NCBI GenBank assembly: GCA_022393335.1
Contig: JAJEKB010021383.1
Coordinates: 1,462,633 to 1,526,632 of the forward strand
DNA: 64,000 nucleotides
Direction: 5' to 3'
Source of the DNA: Macrotrachela quadricornifera
Lineage: Eukaryota > Rotifera > Eurotatoria > Philodinida > Philodinidae
Shown here: positions 23,901 to 36,422 of the stretch, one piece after another
Numbering within the stretch: position 1 is the first letter of the stretch
Layout: each line of letters begins with the position of its first letter
Position numbers and translations under genes: made by a program
Notes under the pieces: generated by a model
The model's database searches: none
What the model was told of the DNA's origin: nothing
The model's input: only the letters and a program-made list of their open reading frames with translations

Positions 23901-25739
23901 TTACCATTCACTCAATATTTTGTTCAGATACTCACCACACTTCACCTTAGCAATAATCAAATTGGTTCTCGAGGTGCAGAATATCTTGCCAATGCTCTTC
24001 AACACAACAAAGTAATACAGCTAGCATAGCTCTTTTACATATTTTATCATTCATTCACTATTCTATTTAGACGCTCACCATACTTTACCTCAAGTACAAT
24101 GAACTCAATGATCAAGGAGTGAAACAACTTGCCAAGGCTTTACAACATAACAATGTAACACAATCAACATAGCTTTTTTCTTAATTCACTACTCACTCAC
24201 TATTTCGTTCAGACACTTGCTACATTAGATCTTGGAAACAATGAAATCGGTATTCCAGGAGCAGAATATCTGGGGAATGCACTACAATATAACAAAGTAA
24301 TACAATTAGGATAGCGTGTTTTTCTTATTCCATCGTTTACTCATGCTTTTACTCAGGCACTCATTGAATTGCATCTCGAAGGCAATCCAATCCATGATCA
24401 AGGTGTAAAACACCTTGCCAATGCTTTTCAACATAGCAAAGTAATGTAATTAGCATAGATCTTTTTCTTGTTGCATCAATCACTCACTATTATGCTCAGA
24501 TACTCAGCAAACTTCACCTGAAGAATAATCAAATCGGTATTCAAGGAGCAGAGTATCTTGCTAATACTCTACAACACATCAAAGTAAGATAATCTGCGTA
24601 GTACTTTTCCTTATTTTGCCACTTACCTACTATTTTATTCAGACATTAACTACATTAGACCTTGACAACAATCAAATCAGTGATGAAGGAATAGAACATC
24701 TTGCCAATGCTCTACAGTATAACCAAGTAACACAACTAGCATAGTTCTTTTTCTTAATCCATTATTCTGCTCAGACACTCACCACACTTAATCTGGAGCA
24801 GAATAAAATTGGTGATCGGGGAGCAGTACATCTTGCCAATGCTCTGCAGCACAACGAAGTAGTACAAGCAGTAAAGCTCTTTTTCTTATTCAATCTTTTG
24901 TTTACTATTTTACTCAGACGCTCACTACACTTCATCTCTTGAGCAATCAGATCGGACCACGAGGAACAGAACATCTTGCTAATGCTCTGAAACACAACAA
25001 AGTAATACAACCAGAATATTTTTTTTTGTTTATTGCATCGATAATAAATTATTCTCCTCAGAAACTCAGCACACTTCATTTGGGGTACAATCAAATTGGT
25101 ATTCAAGGAGCAGAACATCTTGCCAATACTTTACAACACAATAAAGTAACACAAATAGAATAGCTTTTTTTGTTATAGAATCGTTCACTTTTTCTTATAT
25201 TAAGACACTCACTACACTTTGTCTCTGGAGCAATCGAATCCACTCACAAGGAATAAGATATCTTGCCAACGCTCTAAAATACAACACAGTAACACAATCA
25301 GCATAACTGTTTTGTTATTCCACCACTAACACATTATTTCATACAGACACTCACCACACTTAATCTGGAGAACAATGAAATCGATGTTCAAGGAGCAGAA
25401 TATCTTGCCAATGCTCTGCAACATAATAATGTAATATAATCGACATAGCTTTTTTGTTATTTGATCATTTACATACTCTATTACTCAGACACTTGTTACA
25501 CTTTACCTCAAAGATAATGAAATCAGTGATCAAGGAGCAGAATACCTTGTCAATGCGTTACAACACAACTATGTAATAAAATGAACATATTTCTTTGTTT
25601 TTTCATTCCATCATTCATTCTTTGGTATAAGCAGACACTCATCACACTTGAAGTCTGTTTTTTTTCAGTGAGTTATAATATGCAACAACGTTTGGAACAA
25701 ATACTCGAAATGAACGCACGTTTGAAGGGATTGATATAA
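20929..25739 (+). CDS. F-box protein with about 19 leucine-rich repeats
   Basis: Exon 1 (20929-21081) encodes 51 residues with an F-box (LPVELVYRILDNLDQLTILL) and ends in phase 0. LRR exons start at 22930, 23072, 23215, 23358, 23501, 23642, 23785, 23928, 24071, 24213, 24357, 24500, 24643, 24775, 24918, 25062, 25205, 25347 and 25489. Each is exactly 84 nt (28 residues) and phase 0, of the ribonuclease-inhibitor type with consensus TLTTLHL..NQIGDQGAEHL then ANALQHNK. The last exon (25635-25739) ends MNARLKGLI. Joined, this gives about 617 residues. F-box proteins usually recruit substrates to SCF ubiquitin ligases, with LRRs binding the substrate; that role is inferred. The 1.85-kb first intron is unusual, because related F-box/LRR proteins often carry a linker there. 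A linker exon may be missed, or two genes may abut. Confidence 0.8.
21981..21997. repeat. GATA microsatellite
   Basis: Four tandem GATA units inside the long first intron of the F-box/LRR gene. The remainder of 21082-22929 shows no supported exon. Confidence 0.8.
22930..25634 (+). repeat. Tandem array of exon-plus-intron units, 143-bp period
   Basis: Nineteen successive exon starts are spaced 141-146 bp apart (one at 132). Introns of 48-62 bp resemble one another as well as the exons do: GTAA(C/T)ACAA..AGCATAGCT, then CTTTTTCTTATTCCACCATT, then CATTCACTATT.T..TCAG. The duplicated unit was therefore exon plus intron at the DNA level. Confidence 0.95.
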
Positions 25740-26738
25740 TTGATGAAAATAAGTTTTTTACAAATTTTCTTCACATAACATTAATCTTGAAATTGTATTT
25801 GCATATACGGGATCACTCTCATGAACCAATATCAATCTATTGAAACGAATTTTTTATGCTCTTGTTTATTATAGATTTATTTTATTTCTTTTATACGTTA
25901 CGTTGTTTTTCTTGAAAGTAAAACCGTGATGACAATCAGTGACAGTATTTATATAGAATACTTTATCTATATCAGTTTTACGCTATTTAGTAAAATCATC
26001 CCATTTCAAACCATAGAAATTACTGTTTATACAGCAACTTGAAGAACTAGACTTATTCTACGAAATGTGGGATTTACTTATTTTTCGACAAATATTTAGT
26101 AATAATCGAAGTGTGTTATATTGTAAAATCTGGCATTGGAATAAAACATTTCTTTGAAACGTATCATCATAAATATAGAGTAAGTACTGAAAAATATTTG
26201 TAACTTTCGAGTCTTTTGAGTTCTAGCTCACTGTAATTCATGCTCTGATAGAAAATTAGTTTGCTCGGAACATTAGCAGATCATAACTATCGGAGAGTGA
26301 ATTAGCCTTAAGCTGATAAGAGATCCTAGACATACAATTAGAAAGAATCTCAATATCTGATTGTAATTGTTTGCTTGTCATTTTCTTCAACTAGATATTA
26401 ATATTCGATGAATGAGAGATATGAGAATAAATATAAGACAGACCATGAATTCGAAATACATAATTTGAAAAAAATGACATTTTCATTCTCTACTGAAAGG
26501 AGAACAATATGATAGGAGTAAAACAGAATAAAGCAGTCGATCACAAAGTTTCAAAATCTACCAGCTAGAGATGGACAAAGCTAAGATCGATTCGGTTCTC
26601 AGTTAAATGGATGAATTTCAATCAATAGTTCCGTATGTAGAGCAAATAAGTCAATAAAAAATATATAATTAGTAGTAATAAAAGTATTTTGTGCTTTTCC
26701 TGTATTTTTTCGTCTACAAAAAACAAAATGTAAACAAA

Positions 26739-27040
26739 GAAGGCATGTTTCCTAACAAGAGATCCTTCTTTCTGTTATATTACTGTACTTTCTAGTGCAA
26801 TAAACCAATTCATATCTCACAGCACCTATGAAAAAAAAAGACATTTCACTGACTGAAAGTCGAAGGCTCAGATTCTCATTGGATCACAGTCACACTAGGA
26901 AAACATATGGTTAGGTGATATGCCAGACTCAGAAATGAAGCTATTATTTAAGTTATACTTAATTTCTTTCTTGCTACAGCCATCGAACAAACATTTAATC
27001 ATTGCAAATATTCGACGTATAACCCTTCTACCAGTAGAGA
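26739..27040 (+). repeat. Dispersed repeat copy with an intron-like insert
   Basis: This closely matches 37793-38020 in the same orientation, for example GAAAGTCGAAGGCTCAGATT in both, then TCTCATTGGA(T/C)CACAG. This copy has about 73 extra bases beginning GTTAGG at 26910 and containing CTTGCTACAG just before the shared TCGAACAAACATTTAATCAT. The class of the repeat is unknown. Confidence 0.8.
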
Positions 27041-28619
27041 GAACTTATCGAGTAGTTGTCTTATTCAATGAGATTAAGTACAGGATATATATCTAAGGTA
27101 TAGGAGATATAACGCCCTTTATGTGTTACTCCATAGCACCTTAAACAAGAGTTATGATCTGTATCTGTATCTTTTCTTGCCATCCTCAGTAGAAGAGATG
27201 CTCTATGTGTGTTGTTTCTTGATATCTTTACCAAGACAAATGCTGTTAGATAAAAATGATTCGTATCTTATGCTTCTTACAATTTCTTCATTTTCATTAC
27301 ACCTTACAAAGAACTATGAATAGATGATGAAAAGTCGTTTCGAAAATTCTTTTGAGTTTGCTAGAAACTCAAAAAAGGCATCATTTATCTATCGAGGGTA
27401 AAGAAAGGGTTACTGTCCAAATCATAAGCATTTTTTCTTATTGAAGCAACCTTTTGTATGAGATCAAGAAATATACTATAGCTTTTAGTAAGAATTGTAA
27501 TTGTATTTACTTGATGTAAAATTTGTACAACCCGTTATTTATAGCAGCTCATAGACGAAATATTCAGTCATAAGAAAAGAATACAAGTTGTAGTAATATT
27601 AATAAACAACATACAATACATTGGTATATAGTCTTTACTATCTGTTCTGTCACCACAGAACCATTGTGCAATATGACAGATGATGATATCAACCTTTAAA
27701 TGATAATTTGTCTTGTGGAATATAACAGTCTATTCATTATTCTACTTCCATTATCAAATGCATTCCAATTAATTTTTTAATTTTAACTTTGCTCCTCCAC
27801 ATTATATAAACTTCTTTCAATGTTATGAGTTTTTTCTAATGGGCTAGACGAGATTAATACAATTGAATATATTAAAAAAAATGGTTCTGTCAGTTCAATA
27901 AAAATACAATACAGTACAATGTATTCATATCTTCAATTCCTCCAATCATGTTAAGGATTATGAGATATTTATAGATCGCAATATTTATTTCAATCATTTT
28001 GATAGATTTATTGATTGTTTAACAATGATAATCTCGTGTTCTCTAACTCCTTCGAAAAAATCTTTTTTCAAAAGCTGAGAAATGCTTGTTGCGATAGTAC
28101 GACAAATAGATGATTGTAGTTTTTTTTAAATTCTTTTGTTCTAAAAACAAGTACACTTAACACAATTTTCTCTGAATATCTTGTCGATCACTTATAAATC
28201 ATATGAAATATTTTCACAATAATCAGCTGGCTCTAATAAATTTGATGATAAGATCATTGTTTAAACAATTGTACATGTTAATTTTGTCAGCAACTCTCAT
28301 ATAACTATTGATTTTTCTTTATTTGAGAACAATACAGAACATATTATACAATGATTTCGATTTTTTTTTCAAACAAAAGTCATACGCACTGAATTTTTTT
28401 CTCATTTTGTACTAATAGAAATTTTTTTCTTAGATTGTTACCAAAAAAAGTGGAAATGAAATGAACGCATGCATTGTTGCTTTTATTTCCATATGTATAA
28501 TTGTTTACAACTTTTATATATTAATAGGAGAACATTCTCAAGTGACTTCCTCTGTTTATCACCATATTTTGTTCATATATAGGGAATAATTAGAGTAATA
28601 TAGTTGCCAAAAAATTTTT

Positions 28620-28830
28620 GCTCTCGTTTAGATTTTATCGAGCTAGAGACTTTTTAATAGGATTTTCTAATAGGAGTTGAATTTTCGAAAACATTTTGTT
28701 GTGAATCTTTTCATATATGGTTCGATGCATCTTCATTTCTTCTTTCCGATGGTGAAAACGGTACAGCAGTCTTTATCAATCCATTTGAAGAGTTATTCAA
28801 AATATACTCGTCATTTTACATTTAGAAGTA
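28620..28830. repeat. Dispersed repeat family copy
   Basis: This is related to 18080-18300 and 57600-57780, sharing the GATGCATC..CATTTCTTCTTTCC block. The copies are diverged. The open frame across it (28677-28886) is incidental. Confidence 0.35.
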
Positions 28831-29800
28831 TGACTGTTCCATATCGAAGTGCTAAACTGTTTTCAATCATGATTTACTTTGCATAGAGCTGGATCCAACC
28901 ACTAATCTTTTTTGAAAATACTTGAAAATAGTAATCGGTTCTATTCAAAAGGACTGACGTCAGTAAACATTTCATTTTCATCCTTCCCAATCATGTGAAT
29001 AAATTGCACAAACATGCTGAAATGAAACTGCCAGAAACTTAAGGCTACAATAAAATCAGATTTTAAATAGATCGATTCATGCAAAAAAAATTGAGAGCTG
29101 CCATAAATTTATACACGTTCTACCTATGCATTTTTTTTCTTTTTGATCGTTTATTATTTAATTCATTATATGCTGATATTCTTTTTTAAATAATGAATCA
29201 TCTTTTTTTGGTTACTGCACGAGTGGAGCAAGGGAAGCTATAGTCGAGGTGAACTGAATTTTGAAAACGCAGTCTCTCCATCAATGAGAAACATCACTTA
29301 ATAAAAATTTAGCTTTGGAATACCCTATCCATAGAATACTCACGGATTCCATAGGCCAACGAAAAATATCTCTGATTTGAATAGCACATGTGTGCAAGTA
29401 GAATTGATGTCGGCAACGGCAGATCGAAATCAATCAATCTGTATCTTTAAGAAATCTCACTTTTGTCTGGTAGAAAAGTGCATCAAGATTTAATCAATTT
29501 ATAATCAAAGGACGCTAGCTATTTCTAAAACAATTCAATTACCATTTCGTGGAATCGCGTTGTGAGAATGTAGTTCCAGAGATCGTTTTTAAAATTTAAC
29601 AGTATATTACCTTCTAAAGTCTTTAATGCTATGTCGCGTTAGTCTTCTCCACAAGCGTAAATATGATATGTAAACAGATCTTTCTCGTTTTTTTATTCAT
29701 TGAAAGCAAGCAAGTGTATCATATGTCACATCATTCTATCATCAATAATCGCTTGTTACATGAAAAGAAGATTAATTATTAATGAATCAAATGTGAAATT

Positions 29801-31477
29801 TTAACTTTTTTTTTTTATTAATATGAAATGATTCATGGTCAAAGAAAAGAATGGATAGAAATCTATTTGATTAATACCAACACAATCTTGGTGAATAGTA
29901 TTAAAATAGCATCGTCGTGCTCCATATAAACATCGAGTAGACGATCGAAACCAGTGTCGTCCTGCTAAATAGATTGTATCATATATAAACAATGGTTTTT
30001 GTCTAACTCACCTTCTCAAGAACGAATTTGCTATAGAAAATAGTGGAAAAAATATGAAAATTATAAATAATGATCAAAAAGAAATATAACCTGTAGATGG
30101 TGTAACACATGGTTGATTGTCAATAGTAAACATAAGAACTCGATTATTGGAATAGTCACACACATAGAGGTTGCCTTCACTATCAAATGCCAAATCCGTC
30201 GGTTCGTAAAAGTGATTGGTAGCATTGGGCTGACCTGAGAACAAAATTGAAATTTGATTTATTTTGTTTTTTTTCATGTCAACATACATTTACTAAGAGA
30301 AAAACTGACTTATCATGAACAAAAACCTCAGGTACATCCTGGCTGTGTTAAATAAATAGCATTTCTGAATGTAGAATATAAGACAATAAAAGGCTATATT
30401 AATATTAGCAATGACAAGCATTTCTCTGTGCTGTAACCCCAACAATTCAAGCACGTACTAATAGTTATGAGATATACGTATAGGGATACACGTTCTGATG
30501 ATGATTAGTAGATTGAATAGTAACGTATTGGATAAAGATGGGAAAAGGTTGGCTGTGAGAAAAATTTTAACTATTGGATCGATTTATATATAATAATATC
30601 TATTCAATCGGTTGTGTATAACATGCGCAATATTTTTATTGATACAATGTATATGATAGAAGCACATACTAGATCCTTTTGCAATAGTTTCGCCCTCATT
30701 TTTGTTTGGTAGCCAACGTTGAATTCGTCTGTTGTTAAAATCTGCTACATATAAGATATTAGTTGCTTCATCAACTATGACACTAATCGGATCTGAAAAT
30801 GATGCAGAATCATTGCCTGCAATTCCCAAACTTGATCCAGCTAAAGTATTGCCGTTTTGTGCACCATTTAACCACATTTGCACGCGATTATTTTTTGAGT
30901 CAGCAACGTATAATGTACCATGGATTCGATCAACATGTATACCTTGAGGAGAATGTAATTGATTACTCTTTGATCCTGGTTGACCTGTTTGACCAGCAAT
31001 AATGGTAGTCATGTTCGTTCGAGATGACCATTTAAGTACTCGATGTCCATCTAATTCTGACATGTAAACATTTTTCTCATTGTCTACTGCTATGCCAGAA
31101 CATCCACGGCATTCACTACTTACTTGTATGCTTTCAGATGCCCCATTAACCCATTTGTCTACACGATTTGGTCTATAAAGTGCTGCATAGACTGTTGGCT
31201 CAGGAAAACCATCATCATCAACATAAACATTAGAAGGAAAATTGACATTTGATGCTACTGTGACGCCTATACCCGTTGTCTGATTAAGCGAAGTCATTTG
31301 AATACGATGATTGTTGAAATCAGCCACGTACAATCTGTTCATTGGTTTGTAAATAAATATTCCTTCAGGCCCATTCAATCGATCAGATAAATTGCCTGCT
31401 ATACCAGTGCCAGCTACAATAACACCTCTTGTGTTCCATCGTGCGCAAGGACTTATCATTGCGGATGTCAGTAGCAT
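29801..31477 (-). CDS. NHL-repeat beta-propeller protein, probably secreted
   Basis: Exons in gene order: 31477-30670, 30234-30091 and 29964-29801. Phases agree (1, 1), giving 371 residues. Six NHL-type repeats are visible, centred near residues 38-58, 80-108, 124-150, 176-202, 228-255 and 279-307. Signatures include LYVADFNNHRIQ, VYMSELDGHRVLKW, LYVADSKNNRVQMW and LYVCDYSNNRVLMF. Six repeats suit one complete six-bladed propeller, a protein or carbohydrate binding platform. The last exon adds an Arg/Cys-containing tail not typical of NHL proteins (GRHWFRSSTRCLYGARRC). The N-terminus is hydrophobic (IILCSSMLLTSAMI when read back into the preceding bases). The true start may therefore be in a small upstream exon, with an acceptor TTTTTATTGAAG just upstream, and the protein is probably secreted. 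Confidence 0.85.
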
Positions 31478-33677
31478 AGAGGAACATAGAATAATACCTT
31501 CAATAAAAAATAAGATTATTCATTCGTTTATTCTACTTCTATAAATCTTACAAACATGCATGACGAAAATCTGTGCCATTGTTAATAGTTCGTGCGGTTT
31601 CAAAGAATGAGAAAGAAAGTGTGTTAAAAACAATGATAGGCAATAAGATAACATATCTCTATTTATGTACATTATATTCCTTAACACAAAATCAAATAGA
31701 ATACAACGCACTTTGAAAACACACTTATTACGAAGAATTTCATGTATCTGAAACAAAATAAATCAAAATAATACAAACTATTATTTCAAATACTGAATTT
31801 TTTATATACATTAGATATCTAGCTCCATAGTGATATATATGATGTTGATCTATAAAAACGATGAAAGTAATATTATACCTAGATGATATGACTAGATAAA
31901 TGAATGAAATAAATCCAGTGAATTATAGATTATCTAAAAAGCCATCATGATTTATTAAACATATAAAAGGCTAATGCCATTGCTAACTGTAACCTTAAAT
32001 AGTGCTGACATACAGCCAGCATGTGAGTAATCTGAGATACAACTTGTCAACTAATAATAATTATAATAAACAGACAACTTCATAATCTAACTAGAACAAA
32101 AGGAGGTTAATAAATGAAGCATTAATGGATAAAATAGTTACTATAAACATTATTATATATAGTACATTTTAGTTCTACTAGATTTTGTTTTAGCTAGAGT
32201 ATAAAAGCGTCTATGTATTATTATCATTTTATAACAATAATAATAATAAATAGAACCGAATATAGTACCATCTGATGAGATCTTTCAGTTAGATGAACAC
32301 TGATAACGGCTTCTAATGAATAAGTATTTATACAGCAGTACATTTGGAGATCAGGTACGCTTCTAATAAAATGTACGCTTTATTCGTATTGCTTCCTTTT
32401 GTTCTCCTGTAATTAATGGAGAGAGCAAATAATGAACATTCCGATCTTTCATTGATGAAAACCGTACAACCATGAATCATATATATTATCGAATATGATA
32501 TTAAAATAAAATGAAAATGAATTTTTTAAAAGCTATTCTGATTCAATCTCATAAATATTTGTGTATTTCTATTTAATCATGAAAAACAGTAGAATTGTAA
32601 CCGATAACGATAACGAATTAGTCTATCCATTAGTAGACACAATCTTTTCTTTCCCGACCTGGTAAGAATTTTTCTGTTTTCTCCAAAAAAACAAAATTAA
32701 CATATAACAGTGTTTTTTTTATATCTAACACTTTTTATTGATGATGAAAATTGTTTCTTTAGAAAAAAACGTATGAGATTATTCAAAGTTATATCAAGTT
32801 ATGTTATCATTATAGAACTAAACAATTCTTCAATATTGTCATTTATCAAAGACTTATTTATGTTTTCTTTATTATCTACAGGATATGTGAAGCAGCTTGA
32901 ATGCAGAAAGTCACTAAAAAAAATTGTAATGCCATGAAGTTTTCTGCTTGCTGATGGTCGTTAAAAGAAACAAAATTTATAGAAATAAACCAAAAAAAAA
33001 CGCCACAAAATAATTATTGTGTCATTATTCTATTGGTTAGAAGTTACATATGACTCATTAATGGGTTGATTTCACTGTCATAGAGCCGAAAATATGAAGG
33101 ATGACTTATGTCAGTCTACCGCTCGATTAGGTATCGGTAAGGAAAAAATCCTACCGATTACAATTCTGAAGAACACAATCTAACTGGGATATCTACTATA
33201 TTTATTATTATACTATATGCTTCCAAAAAATTGTTTTAGTTATTCATATAATACAAATCTTAGAAAAAATAGATAAATTCTACAAAAAAAAATTATCATC
33301 ATCCTTGCTAATTATTGTATATCTGTTGAGAAGCACCATCTATTATCCAGCAACCTCTATATCGATTTCAATTCTCTTTCTATTTTCTTATTCGTGATAA
33401 ATTAATATTTATGAATATTACCTTCTATTTACGAAGAATGACGTGTCGTTGTATTTCATCAGCAATGTCGTCATTTTCATTAAGGTGCGAACAAAAAAAT
33501 ACAATAAGTAATTTGTAGATGATGATATATGATCGTAGCATAAGATAAATTTCAGTTGATTAAATGAGAAAAATCATAACATTGAATCTCTTTTATCTAT
33601 TACATATTTATTTGAAAGTAAAAATTTATATAAAGTTTTATTAATTTTTTTTTTAAATATAATACATAGAAATTATT
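31478..33677. other. Intergenic, no feature recognised
   Basis: AT-rich spacer between the divergent NHL and SPRY-like genes. Open frames at 31520-31756 and 32710-32937 have no recognisable features. The first exon of the NHL gene may lie near its left end. Confidence 0.5.
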
Positions 33678-34403
33678 ATGAATCAACTGTGTCATTGTTT
33701 TATATTCTATCTTTTTATATCACTTATTCTTTTAATCTTAACTATGGCTAATAATCAATGTTCAAATGAATCTGATTGTACTAAAGCTTCTGAAGAACCT
33801 TATCTTTTGGATTCTTCAACTTTTTCATCAGAAAAAATAAATGATTTCGGTGAATTTTGTTTCGTTTCAAAACGAAGTACAGATTCTCCTATTGAATTTA
33901 GTAACAATTATACTACAGTAGAATTGACAGAATCATCTGAAATAATTTGGATTCCAGTGGAAACAAAAACAAAATTACATTCAGGTAAATGGTCATTAGA
34001 ATTTCATGTCGAATCAATGGGAACTCATCAAATTGGAGTTGGCTTCTTATTAAATTGGAATATTGGTCCTGATTGGGGATTCTTTGGTTATTTAGGTTCT
34101 TCTAGTACTGCATGGTCATATGATCCATCAACTGGTGATATTGTTACTAATACAAAATCAATTCATGGTAATTTACCAAAATTTTTGAACAATAGTGGAG
34201 TAATTGGATTAGAACTTGATCTTCCAAAAAACAAGATTGGTACATACACATTTATTGTAGATGGTGTTCGAACACCAACTAAACAACTATTAAAATCAGG
34301 TGCTGTTGCTATACCAGCTGTTTGTCTTCTATCACACGGACAAAAAGTGACTATTAGAAACTTAATTCGACTAGATCACGATGATACTACATTATCAGTG
34401 TGA
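33678..34403 (+). CDS. Secreted or membrane-anchored SPRY-like protein
   Basis: Intronless, 241 residues. The start is strongly hydrophobic (FIFYLFISLILLILTM), fitting a signal peptide or anchor. The body resembles a SPRY/concanavalin-type sandwich: W-S-L-E-F-H-V strand, IGVGFLLNW, WGFFGYLG, AWSYDP.TGDIVTN, then GVIGLELDLPKNKIGTYTF and VDGV, and finally IPAVCLLSHGQKVTIRN. In SPRY domains the analogous 'GDVIGV.LDL....I.F..NG' motif is the best landmark. SPRY domains bind protein partners and are usually intracellular, so a signal-bearing version is less common. Partner unknown. An AATAAA lies 38 bp after the stop. Confidence 0.7.
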   Translation: MNQLCHCFIFYLFISLILLILTMANNQCSNESDCTKASEEPYLLDSSTFSSEKINDFGEFCFVSKRSTDSPIEFSNNYTTVELTESSEIIWIPVETKTKLHSGKWSLEFHVESMGTHQIGVGFLLNWNIGPDWGFFGYLGSSSTAWSYDPSTGDIVTNTKSIHGNLPKFLNNSGVIGLELDLPKNKIGTYTFIVDGVRTPTKQLLKSGAVAIPAVCLLSHGQKVTIRNLIRLDHDDTTLSV

Positions 34404-34440
34404 ACTGAACAGAAATTTCTGTATATTTTAATCTAGACAG

Positions 34441-34446
34441 AATAAA
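34441..34446 (+). promoter_or_regulatory. Polyadenylation signal AATAAA
   Basis: Canonical hexamer 38 bp after the stop of the SPRY-like gene and well before the sialidase start at 34777. Confidence 0.6.
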
Positions 34447-34776
34447 TTTCAATGCAAATTTCTACTATTTTTCGAAGAAATAAGGATTAAATGTTGATAA
34501 CTAACAAGTATTTTCAGGTAGTTAATTCAACACTTTTCATTCATGACTCGTTTATTTGTCATTTTCATTTTTTCTACTTAACTCTAGCGAGAAATATTGT
34601 TAGAAATACACAGACTATATACTACTCTATTAATATCAGTTATTTGTGTTTGTTTCTTTTTCTTTGTGTAAATTGAGTTTATCTTTTTTTTCTTTATTCA
34701 AGTGAAGCCTATAATGTGTTTTGATAATATAAAAATAAATTCTTCAGGCACAGTCAGTTAGTCTTCAAAGAATAGA

Positions 34777-36244
34777 ATGAAACCAAGGTGAGATAACGTT
34801 TTATTATATACATACATGTTAATTGTTGGCTATATTTTTAAGAAGAATACAGGTACCAATTATTTTGATATCTACATTAGTTTTTGTCATTAGTGGGATA
34901 GATCCACAGTTTTATACTGTTTTCAAACCACATGATGGTAAATATCCATGTTATCGTCAAGTAAGCATTATGCAATATTGATTATATTTTTCAAATAAAA
35001 ATAATTCTATAGCCGGCTATTATTAGTACTAATGCGGAACGAACACATCTTATTGTATTTGCTGAAGGTCGATTTGTAACTAGTTGTGCACCACCTTACG
35101 AGAGCATAATAGAGAAAAGATATGTTCCTAATGAAGATGGTGGTTTGGAAATGCGTCGTTCAGAAGATAATGGTTCCACTTGGCTTCCTGCACAAACCGT
35201 ATATTCAGGAAATATTGATTTCTATACTGTAGTATGGGACAGTACATCAAACACAATTTATTTAATGTTACAAGCACCTTCATCAGTTCTTGTATTCACA
35301 TCACATGATGAAGTATGGTTTTTTTCTATTGAAAGAATACCTATGGTATTTATTTTCGTTTAGGGAATAACATGGTCTGATCCAACACCTTTAAATGTAT
35401 TTCCTCCACCACCTTTTAGTAAATCAATCAAACCTGCTGTTGGTCATGGTATTGAAGTAAGATATTTTGATGATTGATGTATTGATATATAATTAATATT
35501 GTAGATCATCAGTTCACTTTGTGGAAATGAAAATTGTTCTGATGCTGGAACTTTATTGGTATGATTAATATACGCAAAATTTGTGTTTCTTGCTATAATT
35601 TTATTTCTTCATAGATGCCATTTGTATGCCAAAATGGATCAAGTCATCCTGGTGATAATGGTTCATGTCCTAGCTGTTATGCCTGTATATTAAAAAGTGA
35701 GATGCCAAAGAATAATCAAAATCGAGAATGGAATTTCACAGGAATAGCACAGCAATATACTCGTGAATCACAACTTGTACAAACTATCAATATGGATGGA
35801 GGCATTTCGCATATTTATTTAAATGGACGAAATTTTTCTCCAGCACCAGGATATCGATATTTTGCACGTTCTACTAATGGTGGTGATTACTTTACTGAAT
35901 TTGGTATTGATTCATCATTGATAGAACCTGTTACTAAAGCATGGACTGGTGTAGTCTGTTCGATTGAACGAGTATCTAAAATTCCTAGCCGTATTCTTTT
36001 TAGTGGTCCAGCAAATAGAACAGTACGCTCTAATTTAACTCTACATATTTCATATGATGAAGCTCATTCATGGTCAGTTTCTCGTGTATTATATTCAGGA
36101 CTTAGTGCCTACTCTGATATAGCAGTTCTTGGCAATGGAGATAATATTGCTTTAGTTTTCGAAAATGGTGAAGAGACATTTGCAGATCGAATTTCTGTAG
36201 CTATTGTTCCAATAGCATGGATTGAGAATAAAAATACAAAATAA
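34777..36244 (+). CDS. Exo-alpha-sialidase-like protein, secreted
   Basis: Exons 34777-34787, 34843-34960, 35013-35312, 35364-35456, 35505-35558 and 35615-36244 give 401 residues with consistent phases. The first exon is only 11 nt (ATG AAA CCA AG). Exon 2 supplies a signal peptide (VPIILISTLVFVISG). FAEGR (residues 59-63) is the usual sialidase region with a catalytic-triad Arg. Asp boxes (S-x-D-x-G-x-T-W): SEDNGSTW (93-100), SHDEGITW (140-147, split by intron 3), a degenerate STNGGDYF (278-285) and SYDEAHSW (338-345). AYSDIAVL followed by ALVFENG matches the region carrying the nucleophilic Tyr and its Glu. The enzyme would remove terminal sialic acids outside the cell. It converges with the TRPM gene, 178 bp between stops. 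Foreign origin is possible but untested. Confidence 0.85.
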
Positions 36245-36422
36245 TATATTAGACATTTATTTGAATGAATTAGATTATCAATACTCTTTATAACTTCTTA
36301 CAATGAATATTAGGTATGATTTATGAATTTGCAAAAGTTATTAATTATATTATGATTAAATCATTTTTGTTTAGTAAGAAGACGTATCTAAAAAATTGAG
36401 AAAAAAAAATTCTTTTTAATAA

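Larger units (their letters stand above)
25740..29800. other. Intergenic region, repeats only
   Basis: No supported gene. It contains a repeat copy at 26739-27040 and another family copy at 28620-28830. A 'TAGAGATGGACAAA' followed by 'GATTCGGTTCTCAGTT' near 26569 resembles the end of a hAT-type element, but no partner end was found. Confidence 0.5.

Noticed and set aside
24771..25118. 115-codon minus-strand open frame
   Set aside because: It is antisense to the LRR exons at 24775-25145 and arises from their repeated codons.
29964..30100. Separate small gene encoding the Cys/Arg-rich tail at 29801-29964
   Set aside because: An acceptor and phase match make it the last exon of the NHL gene.
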